A DNA stretch of 64,000 nucleotides from assembly GCF_002139855.1 (NCBI RefSeq), contig NZ_CP018789.1, positions 992,001 to 1,056,000 of the forward strand. The letters run 5' to 3'. The stretch comes from Campylobacter porcelli (lineage in GTDB: Bacteria > Campylobacterota > Campylobacteria > Campylobacterales > Campylobacteraceae). The notes beneath the pieces are model-generated. The model was not told where the DNA came from and ran no database searches. It saw only the letters and a list, made by a program, of their open reading frames with translations. Position numbers and translations under genes: made by a program. Of the stretch, positions 37,913 to 46,445 are shown one piece after another. How positions within the stretch are numbered: position 1 is the first letter of the stretch; each line of letters starts with the position of its first letter.

Positions 37913-37939
37913 GGATTTGTAGCTCTAAACTACAAATCC
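37913..37939. terminator. Convergent terminator between the chemoreceptor and truD
   Basis: GGATTTGTAG (37913-37922) and CTACAAATCC (37930-37939) form a perfect 10-bp stem with loop CTCTAAA. The right arm includes the truD stop codon. Confidence 0.65.
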
Positions 37940-39066
37940 GCAAAATCAAATATCTCCCTACCTAAAATCTCACGCAATAAAGTAGTAGCATAAGAGCCCT
38001 TTTGTAGTGTAAAACTAAGGCTAAATTGAGCCTCTTCTTCATTGTAGCTATACCTCATCTCATCAGCCCAAACCCAGTTAAACCTCCTTGAGCCATTCAT
38101 AAATTTGATAAACTCAGTCCCTATAATATCTCTTTCAATCTGCATAGCCACGCCACTAGCCTCATACGCTTTAGAGCCTAGAAGCAATCCACAGCTAGTG
38201 CGATCCCTTTGGATAAATTTCTCAACTTCACAGCTTAAATCTTCACACAAAAATAGCCTACCAAATGGATAATGCCCCATCACTTCGCCACGAATTAGCT
38301 TAAAAAACTGCTTTTGGGATTTTAAATCTTTGATTGTATCCATATCAAATTTATAAATTTCAGCTAACTCCTTAATGCTAAAACTATCGCAAAATCGGCT
38401 AATCTCCACACGCTTGCTAAGATAGCGATTAAAAAGCTCACCCTGATACGCACTAATTAAAAAATCTCTAAGCTTTGGATTATATTTTTTAAGAATTTTT
38501 TTATCCCCGTTTGCCATAGCAGTTAGTAGCTCTTTAGCATTTTGATAATTATTAGCAAATTTACCAAATCTTTGATAGCCAAAGTAATTAGCAAAACCAC
38601 GACTATCAATCAAATTTATAGCATTTTTTAGCTTTTGAGCCTCGCTTGGAAGCACTTTTTTAAGGCGAATAAAAAAGTGATTACCCTTCAAATGACCAAT
38701 TCTAAGCTTATTATTATGGCGAGTAGTATTTAAAATTTTAATATTATCATAAGAGAAATTCGCTATAGCACTCTGAAATTTAGCTGGAATTGAGATATAT
38801 TGCGTAGTCATACCCTCTTTATCTTTTAATCCAGCATAGCCAAAATCTCTAACCTTAGCACCAGTAGCTGATGCTAAAATACTCAATGCCTCAGATGTGC
38901 TTAGGCCTTTTTTTTGAATTTGCATAACTAAATGCTCGCCATTTCCACTAAACTCATATAGTGGAATCTCACGCACCACAAAATCACTAGCATTTTTGCT
39001 AAAATGCGCATTGATTGGCGTATGTGTTGTTGTTAATAATGGTTTAAAAATGGGTGAACTTTCCAT
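37930..39066 (-). CDS. truD: tRNA pseudouridine-13 synthase
   Basis: The 378-residue protein carries the TruD catalytic segment FGYAGLKDKEGMTTQYISI (Asp in KDKEG), followed by GHLKGNHFFIRL, and FANYFGYQRFG. TruD converts U13 of tRNA-Glu to pseudouridine. It overlaps thiL by 23 bases. Length matches the family (about 350-380). Confidence 0.94.
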   Translation of the reverse strand: MESSPIFKPLLTTTHTPINAHFSKNASDFVVREIPLYEFSGNGEHLVMQIQKKGLSTSEALSILASATGAKVRDFGYAGLKDKEGMTTQYISIPAKFQSAIANFSYDNIKILNTTRHNNKLRIGHLKGNHFFIRLKKVLPSEAQKLKNAINLIDSRGFANYFGYQRFGKFANNYQNAKELLTAMANGDKKILKKYNPKLRDFLISAYQGELFNRYLSKRVEISRFCDSFSIKELAEIYKFDMDTIKDLKSQKQFFKLIRGEVMGHYPFGRLFLCEDLSCEVEKFIQRDRTSCGLLLGSKAYEASGVAMQIERDIIGTEFIKFMNGSRRFNWVWADEMRYSYNEEEAQFSLSFTLQKGSYATTLLREILGREIFDFADL

Positions 39067-39862
39067 GAAATTTTGCCCTTTCGTTTATAATTTTACCTAG
39101 TAAATTTAGCTTTACTCTACACATTTTGGCTTGATTTAACACCCTTTTTATATTTCTAGGTGGCACCGCTATAAGCATCTCATACTCTTCTGCGCTGATA
39201 AATTCGATTTTAGATAACTTTTTATTAAATTTAACTCCCCTATTTTGCGTAATTTTAGCCAAATCACTAGCCAATCCATCGCTAATATCCATACCAGCCC
39301 TTAGCCATTTAGCACTGCGTTTAATAAACTCAAATCTCAAATTTGGTCTTACAAAACGAGAATTAGCCCCTATCTTGCCATTATTTAAAAGCGTCCTAAG
39401 CCCCTTTAGCGAACTGCCTAAATCCCCAGTATAGCACACTATATCCCCTACTTTTGCCCCATATCTGCTTAATGGATTTTTAGCGTTAAGATATGAGATT
39501 ATGGTTAAGCTAATGATTAATTTATCACTTGAGATTGTATCGCCACCGATGATTTGTGTATCAAACTGCGATGCTGCTTCTTTTAAACCATTGCTTAGCT
39601 CTTTAATATATTTGCTACTTAAATTCCTAGGCAATCCAAGACCCAAAAGTGCATATCTTGGCGTGGCATTCATAGCTACTGCGTCGCTTAAATTTACCAT
39701 CATTGCCTTTATGCCTATCTGCCTTGGGCTAAGCCAGTGTGATTTAAAGTGAATATCTTCAACAAACATATCCTTGCTATAAACTACATTACCAATAACC
39801 GCACCATCATCGCCATTTAATTTATTAGCGAAATTTGATATTATACTTTGCTCTTTATCCAC
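39044..39862 (-). CDS. thiL: Thiamine-monophosphate kinase
   Basis: The 272-residue protein has the ThiL pattern: NKLNGDDGAVIGN, FVEDIHFKSHW, LGLPRNLSSKYIKEL, QIIGGDTISSDKLIISLTI and MDISDGLASDLAKI. It makes thiamine diphosphate from the monophosphate. It is about 50 residues shorter than the E. coli enzyme, as in other Campylobacter. It overlaps the DJ-1-like gene upstream by 22 bases. It complements thiFGH at 26.5-29.3 kb. Confidence 0.93.
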   Translation of the reverse strand: MDKEQSIISNFANKLNGDDGAVIGNVVYSKDMFVEDIHFKSHWLSPRQIGIKAMMVNLSDAVAMNATPRYALLGLGLPRNLSSKYIKELSNGLKEAASQFDTQIIGGDTISSDKLIISLTIISYLNAKNPLSRYGAKVGDIVCYTGDLGSSLKGLRTLLNNGKIGANSRFVRPNLRFEFIKRSAKWLRAGMDISDGLASDLAKITQNRGVKFNKKLSKIEFISAEEYEMLIAVPPRNIKRVLNQAKMCRVKLNLLGKIINERAKFHGKFTHF

Positions 39863-40221
39863 TCTAAAATCGCCTCATCTGAGCTAAATTTATACCCATT
39901 TAGCTCTGCTCCATCTAAAATCTTATCGCCATTATCTAGTGAGATTATATATTTTGATTCTTCACTACTTTTCATCCAGCTTAAAAATATAGAATCATCA
40001 GCCCAAATCTCAGCACCCTTGCCACCTGGGATAGCTACAATATCATATCCGTATAAGGACTCACAGCTTAAATGCATAGGAAGACTAATCCCCATCTCAT
40101 CAGTCGCATCGCCCCTAAATCCAACCACCACAAACTCAATCCCACACCTAGCAAAAATATCATAAATTCTAGCAAAATTTAAAAGATTTACCCCATCATA
40201 GACCACTATACAGCTTTTCAT
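39841..40221 (-). CDS. Short DJ-1/PfpI-like protein
   Basis: The 126-residue protein begins MKSCIVVYDGVNLLNFA and has DIVAIPGGKGAEIW, the DJ-1/PfpI family glycine loop. The usual nucleophile elbow (A-C-x-G) is replaced by ISLDNGDKIL, so protease or glyoxalase chemistry is doubtful. It is shorter than typical (about 165-200 residues). Its end overlaps thiL. Function unknown. Confidence 0.65.
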   Translation of the reverse strand: MKSCIVVYDGVNLLNFARIYDIFARCGIEFVVVGFRGDATDEMGISLPMHLSCESLYGYDIVAIPGGKGAEIWADDSIFLSWMKSSEESKYIISLDNGDKILDGAELNGYKFSSDEAILEWIKSKV

Positions 40222-40286
40222 ATTTAACCTTACTATTTTGATGGCGCCATATTATCAAAACTCCTATAAAATAGCCATAAATTTGG

Positions 40287-40292
40287 TATAAT
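40287..40292 (+). promoter_or_regulatory. -10 element for the HIT-like gene
   Basis: TATAAT at 40287-40292 lies 24 bases upstream of the ATG at 40316, with AAAGG at 40307-40311 as ribosome-binding site. Confidence 0.45.
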
Positions 40293-40315
40293 TTGATAAA
40301 TTTTATAAAGGTTAA

Positions 40316-40690
40316 ATGATGATTTATAGCGATGATTTTATATATATAGAGATCGAGCCAAATGCCTTGCCGTGGATAAAAATCTTTACAAAAAGCAATT
40401 TTAAAGAGATTAGCCACTGCGATGAGAATACTAGAAAAAGGCTATTTGATGCTGCTTTAGAGTGCGAAAAGGCTATGATAGAGTTCTATAACCCTACAAA
40501 AATCAATTGGGCGAGTTTTGCTAACTATGTGCCTAGAGTTCATATACATATTCAAGCTAGATTTGAAGATGATGAGTTTTTTCCTGAATCATTATGGGGC
40601 AAAAAGCAAAGAGATAGTGTGCCAAGAGATATTAAAATAGATGAATTTGCTATATATTTAAATAATAAATTAAACAAAGTTTTTAATTAA
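40316..40690 (+). CDS. HIT domain protein
   Basis: The 124-residue histidine-triad protein has VHIHIQARF near residue 82, the HxHxQxx variant found in GalT/HIT-like hydrolases. The N-terminal part IYIEIEPNALPWIKIF is the usual first strand of this short form. The function is probably nucleotide or nucleoside conjugate hydrolysis. AAAGG precedes two adjacent ATGs; the first is used. Confidence 0.85.
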   Translation: MMIYSDDFIYIEIEPNALPWIKIFTKSNFKEISHCDENTRKRLFDAALECEKAMIEFYNPTKINWASFANYVPRVHIHIQARFEDDEFFPESLWGKKQRDSVPRDIKIDEFAIYLNNKLNKVFN

Positions 40691-40759
40691 TTTTCAATTA
40701 TTTAAGATATGTTATTTTTAGATAATTATAATCATTTTACAAACTCAAAAGGAGAAAAT

Positions 40760-41326
40760 ATGAAAAAACAAATTCTAACTTCAGTTGCGGCTCTAGGCCT
40801 ACTTTTTAGCGTAGCAAATGCAGCCGTTTATAGCGTTGATGCTGTTCATTCTAGCACAGCTTTTAAAATCAAACACCTTCAAGTAAGCAATGTTACAGGG
40901 ACATTTAGCAAATTTAATGGTGAGCTTGATATTACTAATAAAATTCCATCTAATCTTACAGCTACAATCGAAGTAGATTCAATCAATACAAATAATGAAG
41001 GTCGTGACGCACACCTTAAAAAGGCTGATTTCTTTGATACTGCTAAATTCCCACAAATCAAATTTATAATGAAAAGTTTTGAAAATAGTGGAGATGGCCA
41101 AGGCAAAATTAAAGGCGATTTAACAATAAGAGATGTTACTAGACCAGTAGTGCTTGATTATGAATTTGGTGGAGTAAGTAAAAATAGACAAGGTGCTGAG
41201 ATAGTAGGATTTAGCCTAGAAGGCAAGATTAAAAGAAGTGATTTTAACTTCGCTCCAGAGTCTAGCACAGTAGCACTTGGTGATGAGATCAAACTAAATA
41301 TAGAGATTGAAGCATTTAAGAAGTAA
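40760..41326 (+). CDS. Periplasmic YceI family protein
   Basis: The 188-residue protein has a signal peptide (MKKQILTSVAALGLLFSVANA) and the YceI lipocalin-like fold: VYSVDAVHSSTAFKIKHLQVSNVTGTF, NNEGRDAHLKKADFFD, TIRDVTRPVVLDYEF. YceI proteins bind isoprenoid lipids and are induced by stress. ATG 40760 is the real start: GGAG precedes it and the signal peptide begins there; an upstream ATG at 40709 adds a non-signal extension. Confidence 0.92.
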   Translation: MKKQILTSVAALGLLFSVANAAVYSVDAVHSSTAFKIKHLQVSNVTGTFSKFNGELDITNKIPSNLTATIEVDSINTNNEGRDAHLKKADFFDTAKFPQIKFIMKSFENSGDGQGKIKGDLTIRDVTRPVVLDYEFGGVSKNRQGAEIVGFSLEGKIKRSDFNFAPESSTVALGDEIKLNIEIEAFKK

Positions 41327-41328
41327 TT

Positions 41329-41366
41329 AATTAGATAAAGCGGTTTTTAAGCCGCTTTATCTAATT
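41329..41366. terminator. Convergent terminator between yceI and dps
   Basis: AATTAGATAAAGCGG (41329-41343) and CCGCTTTATCTAATT (41352-41366) form a perfect 15-bp stem with loop TTTTTAAG. It lies between the two stop codons and overlaps the dps stop, serving both directions. Confidence 0.7.
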
Positions 41367-41802
41367 ATGCTAAAGTCGCATTAAGCATCCAAATTTTCTT
41401 TTCTAATTTGGCATAGTTCTCTTGAGCTATTGCTACAGTTGTATTATCATCAGCTTTTTGAGCTACATCTTCAAGCTTTTTAAACTCAACTACTAGATAC
41501 TCAAATGCAGCTTTTAAGGCTTCTATAACTTCTATTGGTGTATAGCTATCTTTGCTAATTTTTGGTGCTTTAGCAACTTTTAGTAGCTCATCAGCTTTAG
41601 TAATAGCTTTGCCACCTATTTGGATAGCTCTTTCAGCCATCTCATCAAAAAGCTCAGCCAACTCATCATACTCTTTTTCTGTATATTCATGAATTGAGAA
41701 AAATTGCAATCCCTTTACATTCCAGTGATAATCATGAAATGTAACAAATAAGCTGTGTGCGTCAGCTTGAAGTTGGTTTAACTGCTCTACTACTTTTTTC
41801 AT
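41365..41802 (-). CDS. dps: Dps family DNA-binding ferritin-like protein
   Basis: The 145-residue protein has the Dps ferroxidase-centre pattern [40 protein letters not shown]. Dps forms 12-mers that store iron and protect DNA from peroxide. Family length is standard. AAAGGA precedes the ATG. It is not close to a Fur-like site that I can see. Confidence 0.94.
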   Translation of the reverse strand: MKKVVEQLNQLQADAHSLFVTFHDYHWNVKGLQFFSIHEYTEKEYDELAELFDEMAERAIQIGGKAITKADELLKVAKAPKISKDSYTPIEVIEALKAAFEYLVVEFKKLEDVAQKADDNTTVAIAQENYAKLEKKIWMLNATLA

Positions 41803-41904
41803 TTTAAATCCTTTATGTTTAAGTTGTGTAATTATACAGAGTTAAAACTTAAAATATAATAAAATAAATAATAATTTTTATTATTTAGTATAAATTTTAA
41901 TCTA

Positions 41905-43149
41905 TTAATCACCATCATCTAAAAGCTTTTTAAGTATTCTCTTACCCATTTCAACTCCTGGTTGATCATAGGTATTAATACCAAACATAACCCCTATAGC
42001 ACTAGTAAGCAACTCATAATAATATATAAGCCACCCGCAATGCCACTCATCTATCCTATCTAAAGCTATCTCATCAATGCTTATTAGCTCGCTGGCTAGG
42101 GCTTGCATGGTTGAGTGAGCTTGAGCATTAAATACATCGCTAATCGGTTTAGAATTTACAAAATCACATCCGCTTAAAAAATCTAAATTTAAATTTGGCA
42201 CCACTATATCGCTTCCATGGTCTTTTATGGTTATAAATGTTACGGTTTTATCCTTTATGCCTTCCATTATAAGCTGTAAAAATGAGTGCTGGTCTTTACT
42301 ACCTACTAGACCAACTGGAGTTAGGCCAACCCTTTTATATCCACGCTTTTTGCCCAAGCTCTCAGCCCATAGCTGAATATACCACTCATTAAAACTAGTC
42401 AATCTATCGCTATAACTAAATAAAACATTTATCTTAGCACTCTTATGGGTTGCGTAGTGATAAGCTTTTTGTAAAATTGTATCATCGCCATTTTGCAAAT
42501 ACTGCTCTTTTACGCTATTAGCCCCATCAAGCAAGGCTTTAATATCAGCACCACAAAGCCCAAGCGGAACTAATCCAATCGCAGAAAGAACGCTAAATCT
42601 ACCGCCTACATTTTTTGGTATATTAAATATCGTAGCATTTATCTTTTTAGCGTAATTTTCAAGCGGACTATTTGGGTCTGTTATAAATATAAAATTGCTA
42701 TAATCTTTAATATCAAATTTATCCAATATATATTTATATATCGATATAGTCTCTATCGTTGTGCCTGATTTGCTAGATACTATAAAAATCGATTTTTGTG
42801 GGTTGATTTTAGCTGATTTTTGCTCTATGCTAAATGGATCAAGATTATCTAAAAATATAAGCTCTTTTTTTAAATTTAGCATATCATAAAGAGCCTTAAC
42901 GCCAAGTGAGCTACCACCAACGCCCACAAGCACAACACTATCAAAATCCATATTCTTAATAGATGAAATAGCATTTATTAATCCATCTATCTCAAAGCTT
43001 GGCAAGTGATAATAGCCTATTTGGCCATCATTTATCTCATCATTAATGCGTCTTGTATAGCTATTAATGCTGCTGATGTTTTGCTTATGAAATTTAAGAC
43101 TATTTTCTACCATTTTCATACTCGTAAAAGAAATTTGTAGCTTCGACAA
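41905..43149 (-). CDS. pgi: Glucose-6-phosphate isomerase
   Basis: The 414-residue enzyme shows VVLVGVGGSSLGVKALYDML, the phosphate-binding IVSSKSGTTIETISIY, NVGGRFSVLSAIGLVPLGL and SLGKKRGYKRVGLTPVGLVGSKDQHS. It interconverts glucose- and fructose-6-phosphate, used for gluconeogenic sugar supply in Campylobacter. It is about 130 residues shorter than E. coli Pgi, normal for this group. It overlaps galU by 50 bases. Confidence 0.94.
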   Translation of the reverse strand: MSKLQISFTSMKMVENSLKFHKQNISSINSYTRRINDEINDGQIGYYHLPSFEIDGLINAISSIKNMDFDSVVLVGVGGSSLGVKALYDMLNLKKELIFLDNLDPFSIEQKSAKINPQKSIFIVSSKSGTTIETISIYKYILDKFDIKDYSNFIFITDPNSPLENYAKKINATIFNIPKNVGGRFSVLSAIGLVPLGLCGADIKALLDGANSVKEQYLQNGDDTILQKAYHYATHKSAKINVLFSYSDRLTSFNEWYIQLWAESLGKKRGYKRVGLTPVGLVGSKDQHSFLQLIMEGIKDKTVTFITIKDHGSDIVVPNLNLDFLSGCDFVNSKPISDVFNAQAHSTMQALASELISIDEIALDRIDEWHCGWLIYYYELLTSAIGVMFGINTYDQPGVEMGKRILKKLLDDGD

Positions 43150-43933
43150 ATCCGCTTACACTACCACAATCAAATCTTCTACCTTTGAATTTATATGCTA
43201 AAACCATACCATTTTGAGCCTGTTTTAAAAGTGCATCAGTAATTTGAATTTCGCCATTTTTGCCTGGATTTGTATTTTCTATAATCTCAAAAATATCTGG
43301 AGTTAAAATATATCTACCTATAATAGCCAAATTTGTAGGTGCATCGCTTGGGTCTGGCTTTTCTATCATATCATTTACCATTATTAGATCATCTTCTATA
43401 AATCTACCATCGACAACTCCATAGCTGCTAACGCTATCTTTAGAGACTTCCATCACAGCAACGATACTACAACGATACTTCTCATATATTTTTACCATTT
43501 GAGACATTACATTTTCGCCATCTTCATTAATACACAAATCATCGGCCAAAATCACCCCAAAGGCCTCATCTCCAACAAGCCTTTTTCCGCTATAAATAGC
43601 ATCGCCTAGCCCTCTCATATGCATCTGGCGAGTAAAGGTAAATGTGCATTGATCCATAAGCTGCCTAATGTCATTTAGCATATACTCTTTATTTGTGCCT
43701 GAAATTTGATGTTCTAACTCATAACTTATATCAAAGTAATCTTCTAAAGCTCTCTTGCCACGACCCGTAACAAACGCCATATTACTCATACCAGCCTCTC
43801 TAGCTTCATCTACACCATAGTGAATTAAGGGTTTAGTAAGGATAGGGAGCATCTCTTTTGGTAAGCTTTTAGTCGCTGGTAAAAATCTCGTTCCATACCC
43901 AGCAGCAGGGAAAAGGCAAGTCTGTATCATCAA
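43100..43933 (-). CDS. galU: UTP-glucose-1-phosphate uridylyltransferase
   Basis: The 277-residue protein has the nucleotidyltransferase signature FPAAGYGTRFLPATKSLPKEMLPI, MHMRGLGDAIYSGKRLVGDEAFGVILADDLC and RFDCGSVSGFVEATN. It makes UDP-glucose for surface glycans. It heads the galU-pgi pair, in the order seen in C. jejuni. Confidence 0.95.
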   Translation of the reverse strand: MMIQTCLFPAAGYGTRFLPATKSLPKEMLPILTKPLIHYGVDEAREAGMSNMAFVTGRGKRALEDYFDISYELEHQISGTNKEYMLNDIRQLMDQCTFTFTRQMHMRGLGDAIYSGKRLVGDEAFGVILADDLCINEDGENVMSQMVKIYEKYRCSIVAVMEVSKDSVSSYGVVDGRFIEDDLIMVNDMIEKPDPSDAPTNLAIIGRYILTPDIFEIIENTNPGKNGEIQITDALLKQAQNGMVLAYKFKGRRFDCGSVSGFVEATNFFYEYENGRK

Positions 43934-43991
43934 TATTCCTTTGGTAAATTAAATTTGCTAAATTTACACTAAATTTACTTAAAATATAATT

Positions 43992-44975
43992 TTAAGGCAG
44001 AGTTATTGTAAAAAGCTTAGGGCTATTTTGGACTGATACAGAGCCTTTATGAGCGTTTATAATCTCTAAGCTTAGGGCTAGGCCAAGACCATTGCCTTTT
44101 AATTTTGTAGTTTTAAATGGCTCAAATATCGCCCCACTAGGCAAATTAACCCCGCTATCACTAATATAAAAATTATGCAAACCATCTTCAAATTTATGCT
44201 CTAAGCTCACAATCCCACTCTCATCATCGCTCTCTTCAATGGCATCAATAGCATTAAATATAAAATTAGTAAATACCAAATCAAGCAGATTAATATCTCC
44301 ACATATCTCCCCATCAAATCCGCTAAATTTAAACTCAATATCCTTGCTAAAAGCATATTGATTGATAGCTTCACGGCATATAATCTCTAGTTTGCTTAGA
44401 TCAAATTTATTAGAATTTATATGCACGCCTTTGGTAAATAAAAGCGTGGCTTTAATAATCCTCTCAACCCTATAAATGGCTTTTTGGATCTCTTCAATTA
44501 ATGGGCGATTTTTGTCATCAATTCGCTTTAAAAGAGTGCTAGTTAGCAAAGAAATTGAGCCTATGGGATTGCGAATTTCATGCGATAAATGTGCCGCTAC
44601 AGCTCCCATAGAAACTAGTCTAGCTGATCTTTTCTCATCAGTTATATCAGTAGCTAGGATTATTTGATTTTGCATACTATTAGTGATTTTAATGGCATAA
44701 ACTCTATTTTGAAATTCAATCTCTTGTGTGCTTTTTTGGATATTAATTTCATCTAAAATTCCCATAATCTGCTTAGCCTTATCATTGCTAAGCACCACTT
44801 CCCCACTTGAGCTAATCGCCCACAATGACGCACCTAGGCTCTCTACAATCCCTTGGGTAAATTTTTGTAAATTCGCATATGACTCACCTAAAATTTTATA
44901 CTCTTTTTCTATTAGATAAGTCTGTTCTATTAGACTTTTTAACCCATCTTCTATATTTTTAGTCTTCTCATTCAT
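43992..44975 (-). CDS. flgS: Flagellar sensor histidine kinase FlgS
   Basis: The 327-residue cytoplasmic kinase (no membrane segments) begins MNEKTKNIEDGLKSLIEQTYLIEKEYK, has a small PAS-like domain, then the H-box MGAVAAHLSHEIRNPIGSISLL (His132), N-box FTNFIFNAIDAIEE, and G-boxes. It resembles Campylobacter FlgS, which senses the flagellar export apparatus and phosphorylates FlgR for sigma-54-dependent flagellar genes. ATG 44975 is preferred: AAGGA is upstream; it overlaps the previous gene (ATGAATGA). Confidence 0.9.
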   Translation of the reverse strand: MNEKTKNIEDGLKSLIEQTYLIEKEYKILGESYANLQKFTQGIVESLGASLWAISSSGEVVLSNDKAKQIMGILDEINIQKSTQEIEFQNRVYAIKITNSMQNQIILATDITDEKRSARLVSMGAVAAHLSHEIRNPIGSISLLTSTLLKRIDDKNRPLIEEIQKAIYRVERIIKATLLFTKGVHINSNKFDLSKLEIICREAINQYAFSKDIEFKFSGFDGEICGDINLLDLVFTNFIFNAIDAIEESDDESGIVSLEHKFEDGLHNFYISDSGVNLPSGAIFEPFKTTKLKGNGLGLALSLEIINAHKGSVSVQNSPKLFTITLP

Positions 44976-45780
44976 ATAAATCCTTAAAATCATCAAGCCC
45001 AAACAAAATCACCCTATCATCTCTAAGCCCTAAAAGCTCATTGCTAAAGCCTGATTTTGAAAATAACGCTATTTTATCCCAATTTATTTTGGATTTTTCG
45101 CACTTTTGAATTAGTAAATTTAAGATATTTTTACACACTTTTCTCTCTTTATACTTTGCTTCAGCTACGATGGTAAATCCATCATAATTAGCATATATAT
45201 CAATCTCATTTTCCCTATCCCAATAACTTGAGATCTGCTCTTTTGGGATATTTAAACTCTTAGATAAAAGCTCAATACACGCTAGTTCAAACTCAAGTGA
45301 GCAATAGTGATCAAACTCACGCCGAATCTCCTCCATAACCATATCATTTTGATTATTTTCTATCAGTTTTAAATTTGGCTCAATAAATCTAAACCAAAAT
45401 CTATAAAATCGTTTTGTGAAGTGAATTTTATCTTGAATTTGATACCTTCTAAGCTCCTTTTTTAGCTTTTGATGGCGAATTTTAGGCAGTTTAATCTCTT
45501 TTGATTGCTCAATTTTGATAAAATTTTTATTTAAAAGCTCATTTATTATCGCACTACTTAGCGACCTAGATAGATATTTACTAGCTACAAATCTCTTTCT
45601 ATCGCCCTTAGAAAGACGCATTAAAAATCTTTTAGCCTCATCATATTCAAAGTAAAACTCACCTTTTAAACTCTGATATTTAGCTAAAATTTCAGACTCA
45701 ATAGCTACAAAAATATCATCATATCTACTTACAACCCTATCAAAAACGAAATAAAATTGCAAATATTTTATGGTATCCAA
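44968..45780 (-). CDS. DUF234-like protein with PD-(D/E)XK-like C-terminus
   Basis: The 270-residue protein has a helical N-terminal part with KYLSRSLSSAIINELLNKNFI (winged-helix-like), then a C-terminal region WDRENEIDIYANYDGFTIVAEAKYKERKV fitting a PD-(D/E)XK nuclease fold (E, D and EAK spaced as in that fold). The layout resembles DUF234 proteins of archaeal-type ATPase families. Overlaps flgS by eight bases; the pairing beside flgS is conserved in Campylobacter as I recall. Function unknown. Confidence 0.7.
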   Translation of the reverse strand: MDTIKYLQFYFVFDRVVSRYDDIFVAIESEILAKYQSLKGEFYFEYDEAKRFLMRLSKGDRKRFVASKYLSRSLSSAIINELLNKNFIKIEQSKEIKLPKIRHQKLKKELRRYQIQDKIHFTKRFYRFWFRFIEPNLKLIENNQNDMVMEEIRREFDHYCSLEFELACIELLSKSLNIPKEQISSYWDRENEIDIYANYDGFTIVAEAKYKERKVCKNILNLLIQKCEKSKINWDKIALFSKSGFSNELLGLRDDRVILFGLDDFKDLYE

Positions 45781-45824
45781 ATCACCCTAGCCTTTAAATT
45801 TACAAAATTATAGCAAGTTTTGGT

Positions 45825-45830
45825 TATAAT
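45825..45830 (+). promoter_or_regulatory. -10 element of the DsbB/dynamin operon
   Basis: TATAAT at 45825-45830, preceded by T-rich GTTTTGGT. The ATG at 45858 follows after a short leader with AAAGG. Confidence 0.45.
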
Positions 45831-45857
45831 AGAGCCAAAACAACCCAAAGGTATATT

Positions 45858-46445
45858 ATGAGTGGCAGAAAATTATGGCTTTATAATGGTTTTTTTACGC
45901 TTTTTTGTGTAGCGGTGGCACATTTTATCTTACAAAATTACCTTTATATGCGTCCTTGCGTTCAATGCGTGTATATAAGGTATTATATGATAATTTTAGG
46001 ATTTGCTTCTATATTAATATTGATATTTTATAGGCAAATTTGGATATTTATGGCTGGTTTTTTGCTATTTATATATGGCATAATTTGCGGAATTTTAGAG
46101 GCTTTAAAGCTAAATGCAATCCATAAAGCGATATTAAGCTCTAATCCATTTGGCGTAAAAGGCTGCCTTGATAAGCCAATATTTGAGCTAAATATAGCGT
46201 GGGATGAGATTTTGCCATCTATATTTAAAGCCACAGGTCAATGCGGACTAGATATGCCAGTAGTGCCGCTTGATGTTAAATTTGACCCAATTCAAGCATA
46301 TTTCATAGAGCTATATCAAGATGGCTGGTATCTCATACCGCCTTTAAAGCTAATTAATATGGCACAAATTTCAATCATTATATTTAGCATAGCTTTGATT
46401 TTGGGTTTGGTTTCATTAATATTAAGAGTAAAAGGTAGAAAATGA
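45858..46445 (+). CDS. Disulfide bond formation protein, DsbB/DsbI family
   Basis: The 195-residue inner-membrane protein has four hydrophobic helices and the redox pair CVQC near residues 34-37, with a second pair of cysteines in the periplasmic loop (GCLDKPIF...GQCGLD). DsbB/DsbI reoxidises periplasmic DsbA via quinones. It is coupled by a four-base overlap to the first dynamin-like gene. Confidence 0.88.
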   Translation: MSGRKLWLYNGFFTLFCVAVAHFILQNYLYMRPCVQCVYIRYYMIILGFASILILIFYRQIWIFMAGFLLFIYGIICGILEALKLNAIHKAILSSNPFGVKGCLDKPIFELNIAWDEILPSIFKATGQCGLDMPVVPLDVKFDPIQAYFIELYQDGWYLIPPLKLINMAQISIIIFSIALILGLVSLILRVKGRK

